From the NCBI RefSeq assembly GCF_030270585.1, contig NZ_BSYI01000010.1, forward strand, positions 80,907 through 144,906: a stretch of 64,000 bases of DNA, read 5' to 3'. Source of the DNA: Paralimibaculum aggregatum. Its GTDB lineage: Bacteria > Pseudomonadota > Alphaproteobacteria > Rhodobacterales > Rhodobacteraceae. Below the pieces are notes generated by a model that ran no database searches, had not been told where the DNA came from, and saw only the letters and a list, made by a program, of their open reading frames with translations. Each line of letters begins with the position of its first letter. Within the stretch, counting starts at the first letter, position 1. The translations under genes were made by a program, and so were the position numbers. Shown in pieces: positions 16,575 to 25,697 of the stretch.

Positions 16575-19015
16575 TGGCCGAGAAACTGGTCGTGATCGGG
16601 GCCGGCATGGCCTCCGGGCGGATGCTGGAGGAGCTGTTCGCAACCGCCCCCGGCGCCCATGAGGTGACGCTGTTCGGCGCCGAGCCGCGGGGCAACTACA
16701 ACCGCATCATGCTCTCGCCGGTGCTCTCGGGCGAGAAGACCTACGACGAGATCGTCACCCACGATGCCGCCTGGTATGCCGCGAACGGCGTCACCTGCCG
16801 CTTCGGCGAGCCGGTCACCGGCATCGACCGGGCCCGCAGGGTGGTGGTCTCGGCCACCGGCGAAACGCCCTATGACCGGCTGGTGATCGCCACCGGCTCG
16901 GCGCCCTTCATCATCCCGGTGCCGGGGCACGCGCTGCCCGGCGTGCTGACCTATCGCGACCTCGACGACACCGAGGCGATGATCGCGGCGGCGGCGAAAC
17001 CCGGTGCCAGGGCGGTGGTGATCGGCGGCGGTCTGCTCGGGCTCGAGGCGGCGGCGGGCCTGCGCCTGCGCGGCATGGAGGTGACGGTTCTGCACCTGAT
17101 GCCGCATCTGATGGAGCGCCAGCTCGATCCGGCCGCCGGCTATCTGCTGCAGAAGGAGCTCGAGACCCGCGGCATCCGCATCCACACCCGCGCCAACACG
17201 CACGAGATCGTCGGGCGCGAGCGGGTCGAGGCGGTGCGGCTCGACGACGGCACCGAATACCCCGCCGATATCGTGGTGATGGCGGTGGGCATCCGGCCCG
17301 ATACCGGGCTCGCCAAGGCGGCGGGGCTCGCCTGCGGCCGCGGCCTCCATGTCGATGACCGCATGATCACCTCGGACGGGAGCATCCTCGCGGTCGGCGA
17401 ATGTGTCGAGCATCGCGGCCAGTGCTACGGCCTCGTGGCGCCGCTCTACGAGATGGCGAAGGTGGCGGCGAAGACCCTCGCCGGGGAGCCCGCCGAATAT
17501 GCCGGCTCGGTCACCTCGACCAAGCTCAAGGTCACCGGGGTGGACCTGTTCTCCGCCGGCGACTTCGCGGAAGGCGACGACCGCGAGGAGATCGTGTTCC
17601 GCGACCCCGCCCGCGGCGTCTACAAGCGCCTCGTGATCCGCGACCAGCGGATCATCGGCGCGGTGATGTATGGCGACACGGCGGACGGCGCCTGGTTCTT
17701 CGGCCTTCTGAAGGACGCGGCCGACATCGCCGAGATGCGCGACACGCTGATCTTCGGCCCGGCCTATGCGGGGGGTGCCCCGCTGGACCCTATGGCGGCC
17801 GTTGCAGCCTTGCCGGATGAGGCGGAGATCTGCGGCTGCAACGGCGTGTGCAAATCCACCATCACCGAGGCGATCGCCGGCGGGGCGGGCAGCCTCGACG
17901 CGGTGCGGGCGGGCACCAGGGCCTCGGCCTCCTGCGGCTCCTGCACCGGGCTGGTCGAGCAGCTCCTTGCGGCGAGCCTCGGCGACGCCTATGCCGCCCC
18001 CGCGGCCCGGCCGGTCTGCGGCTGCACCGATCTCACGCATGAGGATGTCCGCCGGCTGATCAAGGCGCGGGCGCTGAAATCCATGCCCGCGGTGATGCAG
18101 GAATGCGGCTGGCGCACGAGCTGCGGCTGCCATGTCTGCCGCCCGGCGCTCAACTACTACCTGCTGGCGGACTGGCCGCTCGACTATGCGGACGACCCGC
18201 AGAGCCGCTTCGTCAACGAGCGCAACCATGCCAACATCCAGAAGGACGGCACCTATTCCGTGGTCCCGCGGATGTGGGGCGGCATAACCACGCCGGGCGA
18301 GTTGCGCGCCATCGCCGATGCGGCGGAGAAGTTCGCGGTGCCCACGGTCAAGGTCACCGGCGGGCAGCGGATCGACCTGCTCGGCGTCGCCAAGGAGGAC
18401 CTGCCGGCGATCTGGGCCGACCTGAACGCGGCGGGGCTGGTCTCGGGCCATGCCTATGCCAAGGGGCTGCGCACGGTGAAGACCTGCGTCGGCACCGATC
18501 ACTGCCGCTTCGGCACGCAGGATTCCACCGGCCTCGGCGTCGCCATCGAGAAGCGCATGTGGGGCGCCTGGACGCCGCACAAGGTGAAGATGGCGGTCTC
18601 CGGCTGCCCGCGGAACTGCGCCGAGGCGACCTGCAAGGATGTCGGCGTGATCTGCGTCGACTCCGGCTTCGAGGTCGGCGTCGCCGGGGCAGCGGGCATG
18701 GATCTGCGCGAGACCGAGCCGCTCGGCAAGACCGCGACCGCGGCGGAGGCCATCGAGCTGATCGTCGCCTTCGTGCAACTCTACCGCGAGCAGGCGAAAT
18801 ATCTCGACCGGCCCTACAAGTGGGTCGCCAAGGTCGGGCTCGACTGGGTGCGCGAGCAGGTGGTCGACGATCTCGAGAACCGCCGGGCGCTGGTCGCGCG
18901 CTTCGATCTCTCGCAGCGCGTCTTCCAGAAGGACCCCTGGGCCGAGCGCGCCACCCCCGAGACCGAGGCGCGCTGGCGCCCGCTGGCGGATCTGACCCTG
19001 GAGGCGGCGGAATGA
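16574..19015 (+). CDS. nirB: Assimilatory nitrite reductase large subunit NirB/NasB
   Basis: An 813-residue cytoplasmic enzyme that reduces nitrite to ammonium with NAD(P)H. The N terminus is an FAD/NAD-binding module (VIGAGMASGRMLEEL, then VVIGGGLLGLEAAAGLRLRG). Two BFD-type [2Fe-2S] cysteine clusters follow (CGCNGVCKS with CGSC, and CGCTD with CGCHVC). The C-terminal siroheme/[4Fe-4S] domain has TCVGTDHCRFGTQ (about 637-649) and SGCPRNCAEATCKD (about 675-688). The ATG at 16574 overlaps the ATPase stop. nirD begins 4 bp before the stop. Confidence 0.96.
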   Translation: MAEKLVVIGAGMASGRMLEELFATAPGAHEVTLFGAEPRGNYNRIMLSPVLSGEKTYDEIVTHDAAWYAANGVTCRFGEPVTGIDRARRVVVSATGETPYDRLVIATGSAPFIIPVPGHALPGVLTYRDLDDTEAMIAAAAKPGARAVVIGGGLLGLEAAAGLRLRGMEVTVLHLMPHLMERQLDPAAGYLLQKELETRGIRIHTRANTHEIVGRERVEAVRLDDGTEYPADIVVMAVGIRPDTGLAKAAGLACGRGLHVDDRMITSDGSILAVGECVEHRGQCYGLVAPLYEMAKVAAKTLAGEPAEYAGSVTSTKLKVTGVDLFSAGDFAEGDDREEIVFRDPARGVYKRLVIRDQRIIGAVMYGDTADGAWFFGLLKDAADIAEMRDTLIFGPAYAGGAPLDPMAAVAALPDEAEICGCNGVCKSTITEAIAGGAGSLDAVRAGTRASASCGSCTGLVEQLLAASLGDAYAAPAARPVCGCTDLTHEDVRRLIKARALKSMPAVMQECGWRTSCGCHVCRPALNYYLLADWPLDYADDPQSRFVNERNHANIQKDGTYSVVPRMWGGITTPGELRAIADAAEKFAVPTVKVTGGQRIDLLGVAKEDLPAIWADLNAAGLVSGHAYAKGLRTVKTCVGTDHCRFGTQDSTGLGVAIEKRMWGAWTPHKVKMAVSGCPRNCAEATCKDVGVICVDSGFEVGVAGAAGMDLRETEPLGKTATAAEAIELIVAFVQLYREQAKYLDRPYKWVAKVGLDWVREQVVDDLENRRALVARFDLSQRVFQKDPWAERATPETEARWRPLADLTLEAAE

Positions 19016-19347
19016 GCGGCTGGATCGACATCGGCGCCCTCGCCGACATTCCCGTGCGCGGCGCCCGCGTGATCCGGACGCCGGCCGGCTGCGTCGCGGT
19101 CTTCCGCACCGCCGGGGACGAGGTCTTCGCGCTGGACGATCGCTGCCCGCACAGGGGCGGTCCGCTTTCGGAGGGGATCGTGCATGGCCGCAGCGTCACC
19201 TGCCCGCTGCACAACCGGGTCTTCGCCTTCGAGACCGGCGCGGCAGAGCGCCCGGAGGAGGGCCGGGTCGCGACCTATCCCGCCCGCATCGAGGGCGGCC
19301 GCGTGCTGATCGACGCCGCGCATCTCGCCCGGAGGACCGCGGCATGA
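19012..19347 (+). CDS. nirD: Nitrite reductase small subunit NirD (Rieske type)
   Basis: A 111-residue Rieske-fold protein. Unlike the E. coli NirD, which has lost the cluster ligands, it keeps both ligand pairs, DRCPHRGG and TCPLHNRV. It can therefore carry a [2Fe-2S] cluster and pass electrons, like NasG of Paracoccus denitrificans. ATGA overlaps connect it to nirB upstream and nasA downstream. Confidence 0.93.
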   Translation: MSGWIDIGALADIPVRGARVIRTPAGCVAVFRTAGDEVFALDDRCPHRGGPLSEGIVHGRSVTCPLHNRVFAFETGAAERPEEGRVATYPARIEGGRVLIDAAHLARRTAA

Positions 19348-22001
19348 GCGCCGGTGAGCCAGCGGCAACGGTCTGCACCACCTGCCCCTATTGCGGCGTC
19401 GGCTGCGGCGTGCGCGCCGCGCCCGACGGCCGGGGCGGCGCGGCGATCTCGGGCGACCCCGAGCATCCCGCGAACCGGGGCCGGCTCTGCTCCAAGGGCT
19501 CGGCGCTCGGCGAGACGCTGGATCTCGGCGACCGGCTGCTGGCGCCCCGGATCGGCGGGCGCGCGGCGGGCTGGGACGAGGCCATCGCCCTCACCGCCCG
19601 GCGCTTCTCCGAGACCATCGCGCGGCACGGGCCGGACAGCGTCGCCTTCTACGTCTCCGGCCAGCTGCTGACCGAGGACTACTACGTCGCCAACAAGCTG
19701 ATGAAGGGCTTCATCGGCTCGGCCAACATCGACACCAACTCGCGGCTCTGCATGTCCTCTTCGGTGGCCGGGCACAACCGGGCCTTCGGCGCCGACACCG
19801 TTCCCGGCACCTATGAGGACCTCGAGCTGGCCGAGCTCGTGGTGCTGGTGGGGTCCAACCTCGCCTGGTGCCACCCGGTGCTGTTCCAGCGCCTCGCCGC
19901 GGCGAAGGCGGCCAATCCGGCGCTGCGGGTGGTCACCGTCGATCCGCGGCGCACCGCGACCAGCGAGCTGGCAGACCAGATGCTGCCGATCGCCCCGGGC
20001 TCGGATGTCGCGCTGTTCAACGGGCTGCTGCACGCCATCGAGACCGGGGGCGCGCTCGACCGGTCCTATCTCGCGGCCCATGTCTCGGGAGCCGAGGCCG
20101 CGCTGGAGGCCGCCCGCGGCTATCCGGGCGAGCGGGTCGCCGCGCTGACCGGTCTCGCCCCCGCCGAGATCGCCGCCTTCTACGCAGGCTGGATCGGCGC
20201 GAAGCGCGTCGTCACGGTCTTCAGCCAGGGGGTAAACCAGTCCTCCTCCGGCACCGACAAGGTGAACGCGATCATCAACTGCCACCTCGCCACGGGGCGG
20301 ATCGGGCGCCCCGGCGCCGGGCCCTTCTCGGTGACCGGGCAGCCCAACGCCATGGGCGGGCGCGAGGTCGGCGGGCTCTCCAACATGCTGGCGGCGCATC
20401 TCTCGCTCGAGGACCCGGGCCACCGCGCCGCGGTGCAGCGCTTCTGGCGCGCGCCGCGGATGCCGGAACGGCCCGGCCTCAAGGCGGTGGAGATGTTCCG
20501 CGCCGTCGCCGAGGGGCGGATCAGGGCGATCTGGATCATGGCGACCAACCCAGCCGTCAGCATGCCCGAGGCCGATGCGGTGCGCGACGCGATCGCCGCC
20601 TGCCCCTTCGTCGCGGTCTCCGACATCACGGCCGAGACCGACACCGCGGCGCTGGCCGACGTGCTCCTGCCGGCGACCGGATGGGGCGAGAAATCCGGCA
20701 CGGTCACGAATTCCGAGCGGATGATCAGCCGGCAGCGCGCCTTTCTCCCCGCCCCCGGCAGGGCGCGGCCGGACTGGCGGATCATCTGCGACCTGGCCGC
20801 CGCCATGGGCTGGGGTGACGCCTTCGCCTATGACGGCCCGGCCGCTATCTTCCGCGAGCATGCCGCGCTCTCGGGCGTCGCCGCAGGGCTGGGGCGCGAC
20901 TTCGACATCTCCCCGCTCGCCGGGCTCAGCGATGCCGCCTATGACGCGCTCCCTCCCAGCCGCTGGCCGGCCGGGCCGGAGGGTGGCCGGACGCGCTTCT
21001 TCGCCGAGGGCGGCTTCTTCACGCCCGACCGCCGCGCGCGGATGCTGCCGCTGACCCACCGGGCGCCGGCGACCGCGACCACGCCGGGCTATCCGCTCCG
21101 TCTGAACACCGGGCGCGTGCGGGACCACTGGCACACGATGACCCGCACCGCGAAGGCGCCGCGCCTCAGCCGGCACATCGCCGAGCCCTTTGCCGAGATC
21201 CACCCGGACGATGCCGCCCCGCTGGGCATCGCGCCGGCCAGCCTCGTGACGGTGGAGAGCCCGCATGGCCGCATCGTGGTGCGCGCCCTGGTGACCGACC
21301 GGACGCCGCCGGGCAGTGTCTTCGTGCCGATGCACTGGACCGCGCAATGGTCCGCCGCGGGCCGCGTCGGCGCCGCGATCCCGGCCGCCACCGACCCGAT
21401 CTCCGGCCAGCCCGAGAGCAAGGCCGCCGCGGTCAGGCTCGGCCGCTTCGCGGTCGGGTTCTACGGCTTTGCCGTGGCGCGCACGGCCTTCCGCCCGCAG
21501 ACCGCCTTCTGGGCCCGGGCCCGGGTGCAGGGCGGCTGGCAGGCGGAGCTTGCGGACAGCGCGCCGCCGGCGGACTGGGAGGGCTTTGCGCGCCGCCTCT
21601 TCGGCATCGCCGAGGGCGACGCCACGATCCTCACCGATGCCGGCACCGGCGCCGCGCGCCTCGCGATCTCGGTGGACGGAGCGGTCGTCGCCGCGCTCTT
21701 CACCGCGCCGGAGCCGGTGGCGGTATCGCGCAGCCATCTCGCCGAGGCGCTCCGCCGCGCCGAGGGCCCGGCCGAAATGCTGGCCGGGCGCCCGGGCGCC
21801 GACCGGCCGGACCCCGGCCCAACGGTCTGCAGCTGCCGCGATGTCGGGGTCAACACGATCCTCGCGGCGATCGCCCGCGGCGGGCGCGCCAGCCTGGATG
21901 CCGTCGGCGCGGCGACCGGCGCCGGCACCTGCTGCGGCTCCTGCCGGCCGGAGATCGCCGCGCTGATGAGCCGCGCATCGGTCGCGCTGGCCGCGGAGTG
22001 A
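19344..22001 (+). CDS. nasA: Assimilatory nitrate reductase catalytic subunit NasA
   Basis: A molybdopterin-dependent nitrate reductase of 885 residues. The N-terminal [4Fe-4S] site is CTTCPYCGVGCGV with the fourth ligand in RLCSKGSALG. The Mo-bisMGD domains include NSRLCMSSSVAGHNRAFG with a Cys ligand to Mo, and GQPNAMGGREVGGL. The C-terminal extension carries a BFD-like [2Fe-2S] site (CSCRDVGV with TCCGSC), which permits electron entry without a separate subunit. There is no Tat signal, so it is cytoplasmic. It is last in the operon. Confidence 0.96.
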   Translation: MSAGEPAATVCTTCPYCGVGCGVRAAPDGRGGAAISGDPEHPANRGRLCSKGSALGETLDLGDRLLAPRIGGRAAGWDEAIALTARRFSETIARHGPDSVAFYVSGQLLTEDYYVANKLMKGFIGSANIDTNSRLCMSSSVAGHNRAFGADTVPGTYEDLELAELVVLVGSNLAWCHPVLFQRLAAAKAANPALRVVTVDPRRTATSELADQMLPIAPGSDVALFNGLLHAIETGGALDRSYLAAHVSGAEAALEAARGYPGERVAALTGLAPAEIAAFYAGWIGAKRVVTVFSQGVNQSSSGTDKVNAIINCHLATGRIGRPGAGPFSVTGQPNAMGGREVGGLSNMLAAHLSLEDPGHRAAVQRFWRAPRMPERPGLKAVEMFRAVAEGRIRAIWIMATNPAVSMPEADAVRDAIAACPFVAVSDITAETDTAALADVLLPATGWGEKSGTVTNSERMISRQRAFLPAPGRARPDWRIICDLAAAMGWGDAFAYDGPAAIFREHAALSGVAAGLGRDFDISPLAGLSDAAYDALPPSRWPAGPEGGRTRFFAEGGFFTPDRRARMLPLTHRAPATATTPGYPLRLNTGRVRDHWHTMTRTAKAPRLSRHIAEPFAEIHPDDAAPLGIAPASLVTVESPHGRIVVRALVTDRTPPGSVFVPMHWTAQWSAAGRVGAAIPAATDPISGQPESKAAAVRLGRFAVGFYGFAVARTAFRPQTAFWARARVQGGWQAELADSAPPADWEGFARRLFGIAEGDATILTDAGTGAARLAISVDGAVVAALFTAPEPVAVSRSHLAEALRRAEGPAEMLAGRPGADRPDPGPTVCSCRDVGVNTILAAIARGGRASLDAVGAATGAGTCCGSCRPEIAALMSRASVALAAE

Positions 22002-22025
22002 CCCCCCGCGGCCCCTGCCCGTCAC

Positions 22026-22055
22026 GCGCCCGGGCCGGCACGCCCGCCCGGGCGC
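22026..22055. terminator. Hairpin between convergent nasA and mmsA
   Basis: GCGCCCGGG-N12-CCCGGGCGC, a perfect 9-bp stem in the 60-bp gap between convergent genes. No T tract is seen; it probably acts in both directions. Confidence 0.45.
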
Positions 22056-22061
22056 CCGCCA

Positions 22062-23573
22062 TCACCTGGCGACGGGCATGGTGAACTCGGCACCCTTCTC
22101 GATGCTTTCGGGCCAGCGCTGCATGATCGACTTCTGGCGGGTGTAGAAGCGCACGCCCTCCTCGCCATAGGCATGCATGTCGCCGAACAGGCTCTTCTTC
22201 CAGCCGCCGAAGCCGTGCCAGGCCATCGGCACCGGGATCGGCACGTTGATCCCCACCATGCCGACCTGGATACGCCGGCCGAACTCGCGCGCGACATTGC
22301 CGTCGCGGGTGAACAAGCTGACGCCGTTGCCGTATTCATGCGCGTTGATCAGATCGACGCCCTCGGCGAAGTCCTTCACCCGGACGCAGGAGAGCACCGG
22401 GCCGAAGATCTCCTCGCGGTGGATGGTCATCTCCGGGGTGACATGGTCGAACAGCGTGCCGCCAAGCCAGAAGCCGCCCTCGTGGCCCTCCACCCTGTGG
22501 CCGCGGCCATCGACCACCAGCTCGGCACCCTCGGCGACGCCCGTCTCGATATAGCCGGCGATCCGGTCGCGCGCCGCGCCGGTCACGATCGGGCCCATCT
22601 CGGCATCGAGCTCGAGCCCGTTCTTGATGGTGAGGCTCCGCGCCCGCTCGGCCAGCATCGGAACGATGCGATCGGCCACGTCGCCGACCAGCGTCGCCAC
22701 CGAGATCGCCATGCAGCGCTCGCCGGCGGAGCCGTAGGCGGCGCCGACCAGCGCATCCACCGCCTTGTCGAGATCGGCATCGGGCATCACCAGCATGTGG
22801 TTCTTGGCGCCGCCGAGCGCCTGCACCCGCTTGCCGTGCCGCGCGCCGGTCTCGTAGATGTAGTTGGCGATCGGCGTCGAGCCGACGAAGGAGAGCGCCT
22901 GCACGTCGGGATGCTCGATCAGCGCGTCCACCGCCACCTTGTCGCCCTGCACCACGTTGAAGACACCGTCGGGGAAGCCGGCCTCCTTCATCAGCCCGGC
23001 ATAGAGCAGCGAGGCGCTCGGATCGGTCGGCGAGGGTTTCAGCACGAAGGTGTTGCCCGCCGCGATCGCCACCGGGAACATCCACATCGGCACCATCACG
23101 GGGAAGTTGAACGGGGTGATGCCCGCCACCACGCCAAGCGGCTGGCGCGTGGTCCAGTTGTCGATGCCGGTGGAGACCTGCTCGGTGTAGTCGCCCTTCA
23201 GCAGCTGCGGCATGCCGCAGGCGAACTCGACGATGTCGATGCCGCGCTCGACCTCGCCGCGGGCATCGGTGAAGACCTTGCCGTGCTCGAGCGTGATCGC
23301 GCGGGCGAGCTCGTCCTTGTGCTGGTTGAGGAGCCCGAGAAAGCGGTTCATCAGCCGCGCGCGGCGGATCGGCGGCATCGCCGCCCAGGCCGGAAAGGCC
23401 GCCCGCGCCGCCGCGACCGCCTCGGCCACCTCGTCGGCCCCTGCCAGCGCCACCCGGCCCGTCACCGCCCCGGTCGCCGGGTTGTAGACCTCCTGCGCCC
23501 GGCCGCTGCGGCCGGCGACCTGCGCGCCCCCGACATAGTGACCGATCTCGGCGATCTGCTCGTTGTCCTTCAT
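22062..23573 (-). CDS. mmsA: Methylmalonate-semialdehyde / malonate-semialdehyde dehydrogenase (CoA-acylating)
   Basis: A 503-residue aldehyde dehydrogenase of the MmsA/IolA group. It converts malonate semialdehyde or methylmalonate semialdehyde, CoA and NAD+ to acetyl- or propionyl-CoA and CO2. Family signatures are [34 protein letters not shown] and the catalytic cysteine in [11 protein letters not shown] (about residue 287), plus [19 protein letters not shown]. The start has GGAGGAG just upstream. It lies 17 bp after an omega-aminotransferase gene. Together they turn beta-alanine into acetyl-CoA. Confidence 0.94.
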   Translation of the reverse strand: MKDNEQIAEIGHYVGGAQVAGRSGRAQEVYNPATGAVTGRVALAGADEVAEAVAAARAAFPAWAAMPPIRRARLMNRFLGLLNQHKDELARAITLEHGKVFTDARGEVERGIDIVEFACGMPQLLKGDYTEQVSTGIDNWTTRQPLGVVAGITPFNFPVMVPMWMFPVAIAAGNTFVLKPSPTDPSASLLYAGLMKEAGFPDGVFNVVQGDKVAVDALIEHPDVQALSFVGSTPIANYIYETGARHGKRVQALGGAKNHMLVMPDADLDKAVDALVGAAYGSAGERCMAISVATLVGDVADRIVPMLAERARSLTIKNGLELDAEMGPIVTGAARDRIAGYIETGVAEGAELVVDGRGHRVEGHEGGFWLGGTLFDHVTPEMTIHREEIFGPVLSCVRVKDFAEGVDLINAHEYGNGVSLFTRDGNVAREFGRRIQVGMVGINVPIPVPMAWHGFGGWKKSLFGDMHAYGEEGVRFYTRQKSIMQRWPESIEKGAEFTMPVAR

Positions 23574-23590
23574 GGTGGTCTCCTCCGGCT

Positions 23591-24913
23591 TCAGTCGATC
23601 TGGCGCAGGATGTCGGCAAGCTTGCCGAACAGCGCCTGGATTTCGGATTCGGAAATGATGAACGGCGGCGAGAGCTGGATGGTCTCGCCGGCGGCGCGGA
23701 TCATCAGCCCCTCGGCCCAGGCGCGCTTCATCGCCTCATAGGCCCGGGCGCCCGGCTGGCCGGGCCGCGATTCCAGCTCGATCCCGCCGACCAGGCCGAG
23801 ATTGCGCAGATCGAGCACATGCGGCAGCCCGCGCAGGCTGTGGATCGCCTCCTCCCAGACCGGCGCGAGCGCCGCCACACGGGCGAAAAGATCGTTGGCG
23901 CGGTAGCTCTCCAATGTCGCCGTGGCAGCCGCCACCGCAAGCGGATGCGCCGAATAGGTATAGCCGTGGAAGAGCTCGATCGGCGCATCGGCATTGGCCA
24001 TGGCGGAGGCGTGGATCTTCTCGTCCACGATCACCGCGCCCATCGGCACGACGCCGTTGGTCAGGCCCTTGGCGGTGGTGATGAGGTCGGGCTTGACGCC
24101 GAAATACTCCGCCGCGCTGGCCTTGCCGAGCCGGCCATAGGCGGTGATCACCTCGTCGAAGATCAGCAGGATGCCGTAGCGGTCGCAGAGCTCGCGCAGG
24201 CGCTTGAGATAGCCCACGGGCGGCAGCAGCACGCCGGTGGAGCCCGCCATCGGCTCGACAATCACCGCCGCGATGGTCGAGGGATCGTGCAGCTCGGCGA
24301 TGCGGATGAGATCGTCCGCCAGTTCCGCGCCGTGCTCCGGGCAGCCGCGGGAGAAGGCGTTCCGCGAGAGGTCGTGGGTGTGGCGCAGATGATCGACACC
24401 GGTCAGCAGGCCGCCGAAATACATCCGGTTCTTGACGATGCCGCCGACCGAGATGCCGCCGAAGCCGGTGCCGTGATAGCCGCGCTCGCGGCCGATCAGC
24501 CGGGTGCGGGCGCCGTCGCCGCGCATGCGGTGGTAATGCAGCGCGATCTTCAGCGCGGTATCGACCGATTCCGAGCCGGAATTGGTGAAGAACACATGGT
24601 TCAGCCCCTCCGGGAACAGCGCCGCGACCTGCGAGGCCAGCTCGAAGGCCTGCGGCGTGGCGAAGTTGAAATGCGGCGCATAGTCGAGCGTCGCGATCTG
24701 GCGCTGCACCGCCTCGACGATCCGCGGGTCGTTGTGCCCGGCATTGACGCACCAGAGCCCCGCGGTGGCGTCCAGGATCTGCCGCCCGTCATGCGCGGTG
24801 TAGTACATCCCGTCCGCCGCCACGATCAGGCGCGGATCGGCCTGGAAATCGCGGTTCGGCGTGAACGGCATCCAGAAGCTCGACATGTCGTTGGGGGTAA
24901 GCTGGCGGTTCAT
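23591..24913 (-). CDS. Omega-amino acid:pyruvate aminotransferase (class III, PLP)
   Basis: 440 residues, fold type I class III aminotransferase. It carries [17 protein letters not shown], the PLP-stacking region around [25 protein letters not shown] and the PLP lysine in [10 protein letters not shown]. Sequence and neighbourhood fit beta-alanine:pyruvate transaminase, which makes malonate semialdehyde for MmsA. Taurine or other omega-amines remain possible. GGAGG lies 7 nt before the ATG. Expression is likely set by the divergent XRE-cupin regulator. Confidence 0.9.
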   Translation of the reverse strand: MNRQLTPNDMSSFWMPFTPNRDFQADPRLIVAADGMYYTAHDGRQILDATAGLWCVNAGHNDPRIVEAVQRQIATLDYAPHFNFATPQAFELASQVAALFPEGLNHVFFTNSGSESVDTALKIALHYHRMRGDGARTRLIGRERGYHGTGFGGISVGGIVKNRMYFGGLLTGVDHLRHTHDLSRNAFSRGCPEHGAELADDLIRIAELHDPSTIAAVIVEPMAGSTGVLLPPVGYLKRLRELCDRYGILLIFDEVITAYGRLGKASAAEYFGVKPDLITTAKGLTNGVVPMGAVIVDEKIHASAMANADAPIELFHGYTYSAHPLAVAAATATLESYRANDLFARVAALAPVWEEAIHSLRGLPHVLDLRNLGLVGGIELESRPGQPGARAYEAMKRAWAEGLMIRAAGETIQLSPPFIISESEIQALFGKLADILRQID

Positions 24914-25061
24914 CGGGGGGCCTCCCTGGCGCGCGTGGCTGTCGCTGCGGCTTCTCCCACGCGCTTCGTGCGCCGATCAATCCCGATTTGAGGACAAATT
25001 CATATTGTTGATCCGGCTGGATAAATTATCCTTCCGCTTCGGATCGGAAGCGGAAAATCAC
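24914..25061. promoter_or_regulatory. Divergent control region with three dyads
   Basis: 148 bp between the aminotransferase and the XRE-cupin regulator. It holds three perfect inverted repeats in a row: ATTTG-AGGA-CAAAT (24986-24999), GGATAA-A-TTATCC (25019-25031) and TTCCGCTTC-N6-GAAGCGGAA (25032-25055). The last ends 6 nt before the regulator ATG and covers its ribosome-binding site. They are good operator candidates for the regulator. Confidence 0.6.
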
Positions 25062-25631
25062 ATGGCGGACAAGACAACGACCCATGACGCGATGGTCGCC
25101 CGTCGGCTACGCGTGGTGCGCCAGTCCAAGGGGCTCTCGCAGCGCGAGCTGGCCCGGCGCACCGGTGTCGGCAGCGGCACCATCAGCCAGATCGAGGCGA
25201 TGGCGATGCAGCCCTCGGTCTCGGTGCTGAAGAAGATCCTCGACGGCGTGCCGATGGATCTGGCGACCTTCTTCAGCTTCGAGATGGCCGAGGAGACCGC
25301 GGTGGTCTATCGCCGCGGCGAGCATGTGGATATCGGCGCCGCCGGGGTGAGATACCTGCTGGTGGCGGCGGGGCGGCGCAACCGCAGCCTGCAGATGCTG
25401 CACGAGTTCTACGAGCCGGGGCGGGATTCCGGCCGCCGCGCGCTGTCGCACGAGGGCGAGGAATGCGCGATCATCGTCGCCGGAACCCTCGAGGTCACGG
25501 TCGGCGACGAGACCTTCCTGCTCGGGCCGGGCGATGCCTACTACTTCGCGAGTGCCACCCCGCACCGGTTCCGCAATCCGGGACCGGAGGTCTGCGAGGT
25601 GATCAGCGCCTGCACCCCGCCGAGCTTCTGA
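25062..25631 (+). CDS. XRE-family regulator with C-terminal cupin domain
   Basis: A 189-residue repressor or activator of the PuuR/BauR type. The N-terminal helix-turn-helix (about 12-66, LRVVRQSKGLSQRELARRTGVGSGTISQIE) is followed by a cupin sensor (about 85-185, HEGEECAIIVAGTLEVTVGD and PGDAYYFASATPHRFRN). Regulators of this kind often control amino acid or polyamine degradation. It is divergent from the aminotransferase-mmsA operon, which is the likely target. The ATG at 25062 was chosen because the domain begins there and GGAAG lies upstream. Confidence 0.92.
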   Translation: MADKTTTHDAMVARRLRVVRQSKGLSQRELARRTGVGSGTISQIEAMAMQPSVSVLKKILDGVPMDLATFFSFEMAEETAVVYRRGEHVDIGAAGVRYLLVAAGRRNRSLQMLHEFYEPGRDSGRRALSHEGEECAIIVAGTLEVTVGDETFLLGPGDAYYFASATPHRFRNPGPEVCEVISACTPPSF

Positions 25632-25697
25632 GCGCGGAGTCCCGCGCCGGGCCGTTGTCGGCTATCCTCGGGGGAGCGCATCTGTGAAGGCACCAGG

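Noticed and set aside
19275..22025. 916-codon open frame antisense to nasA
   Set aside because: Longer than nasA itself, but Arg/Gly/Ala-rich without domains. It results from high third-position GC on the opposite strand.
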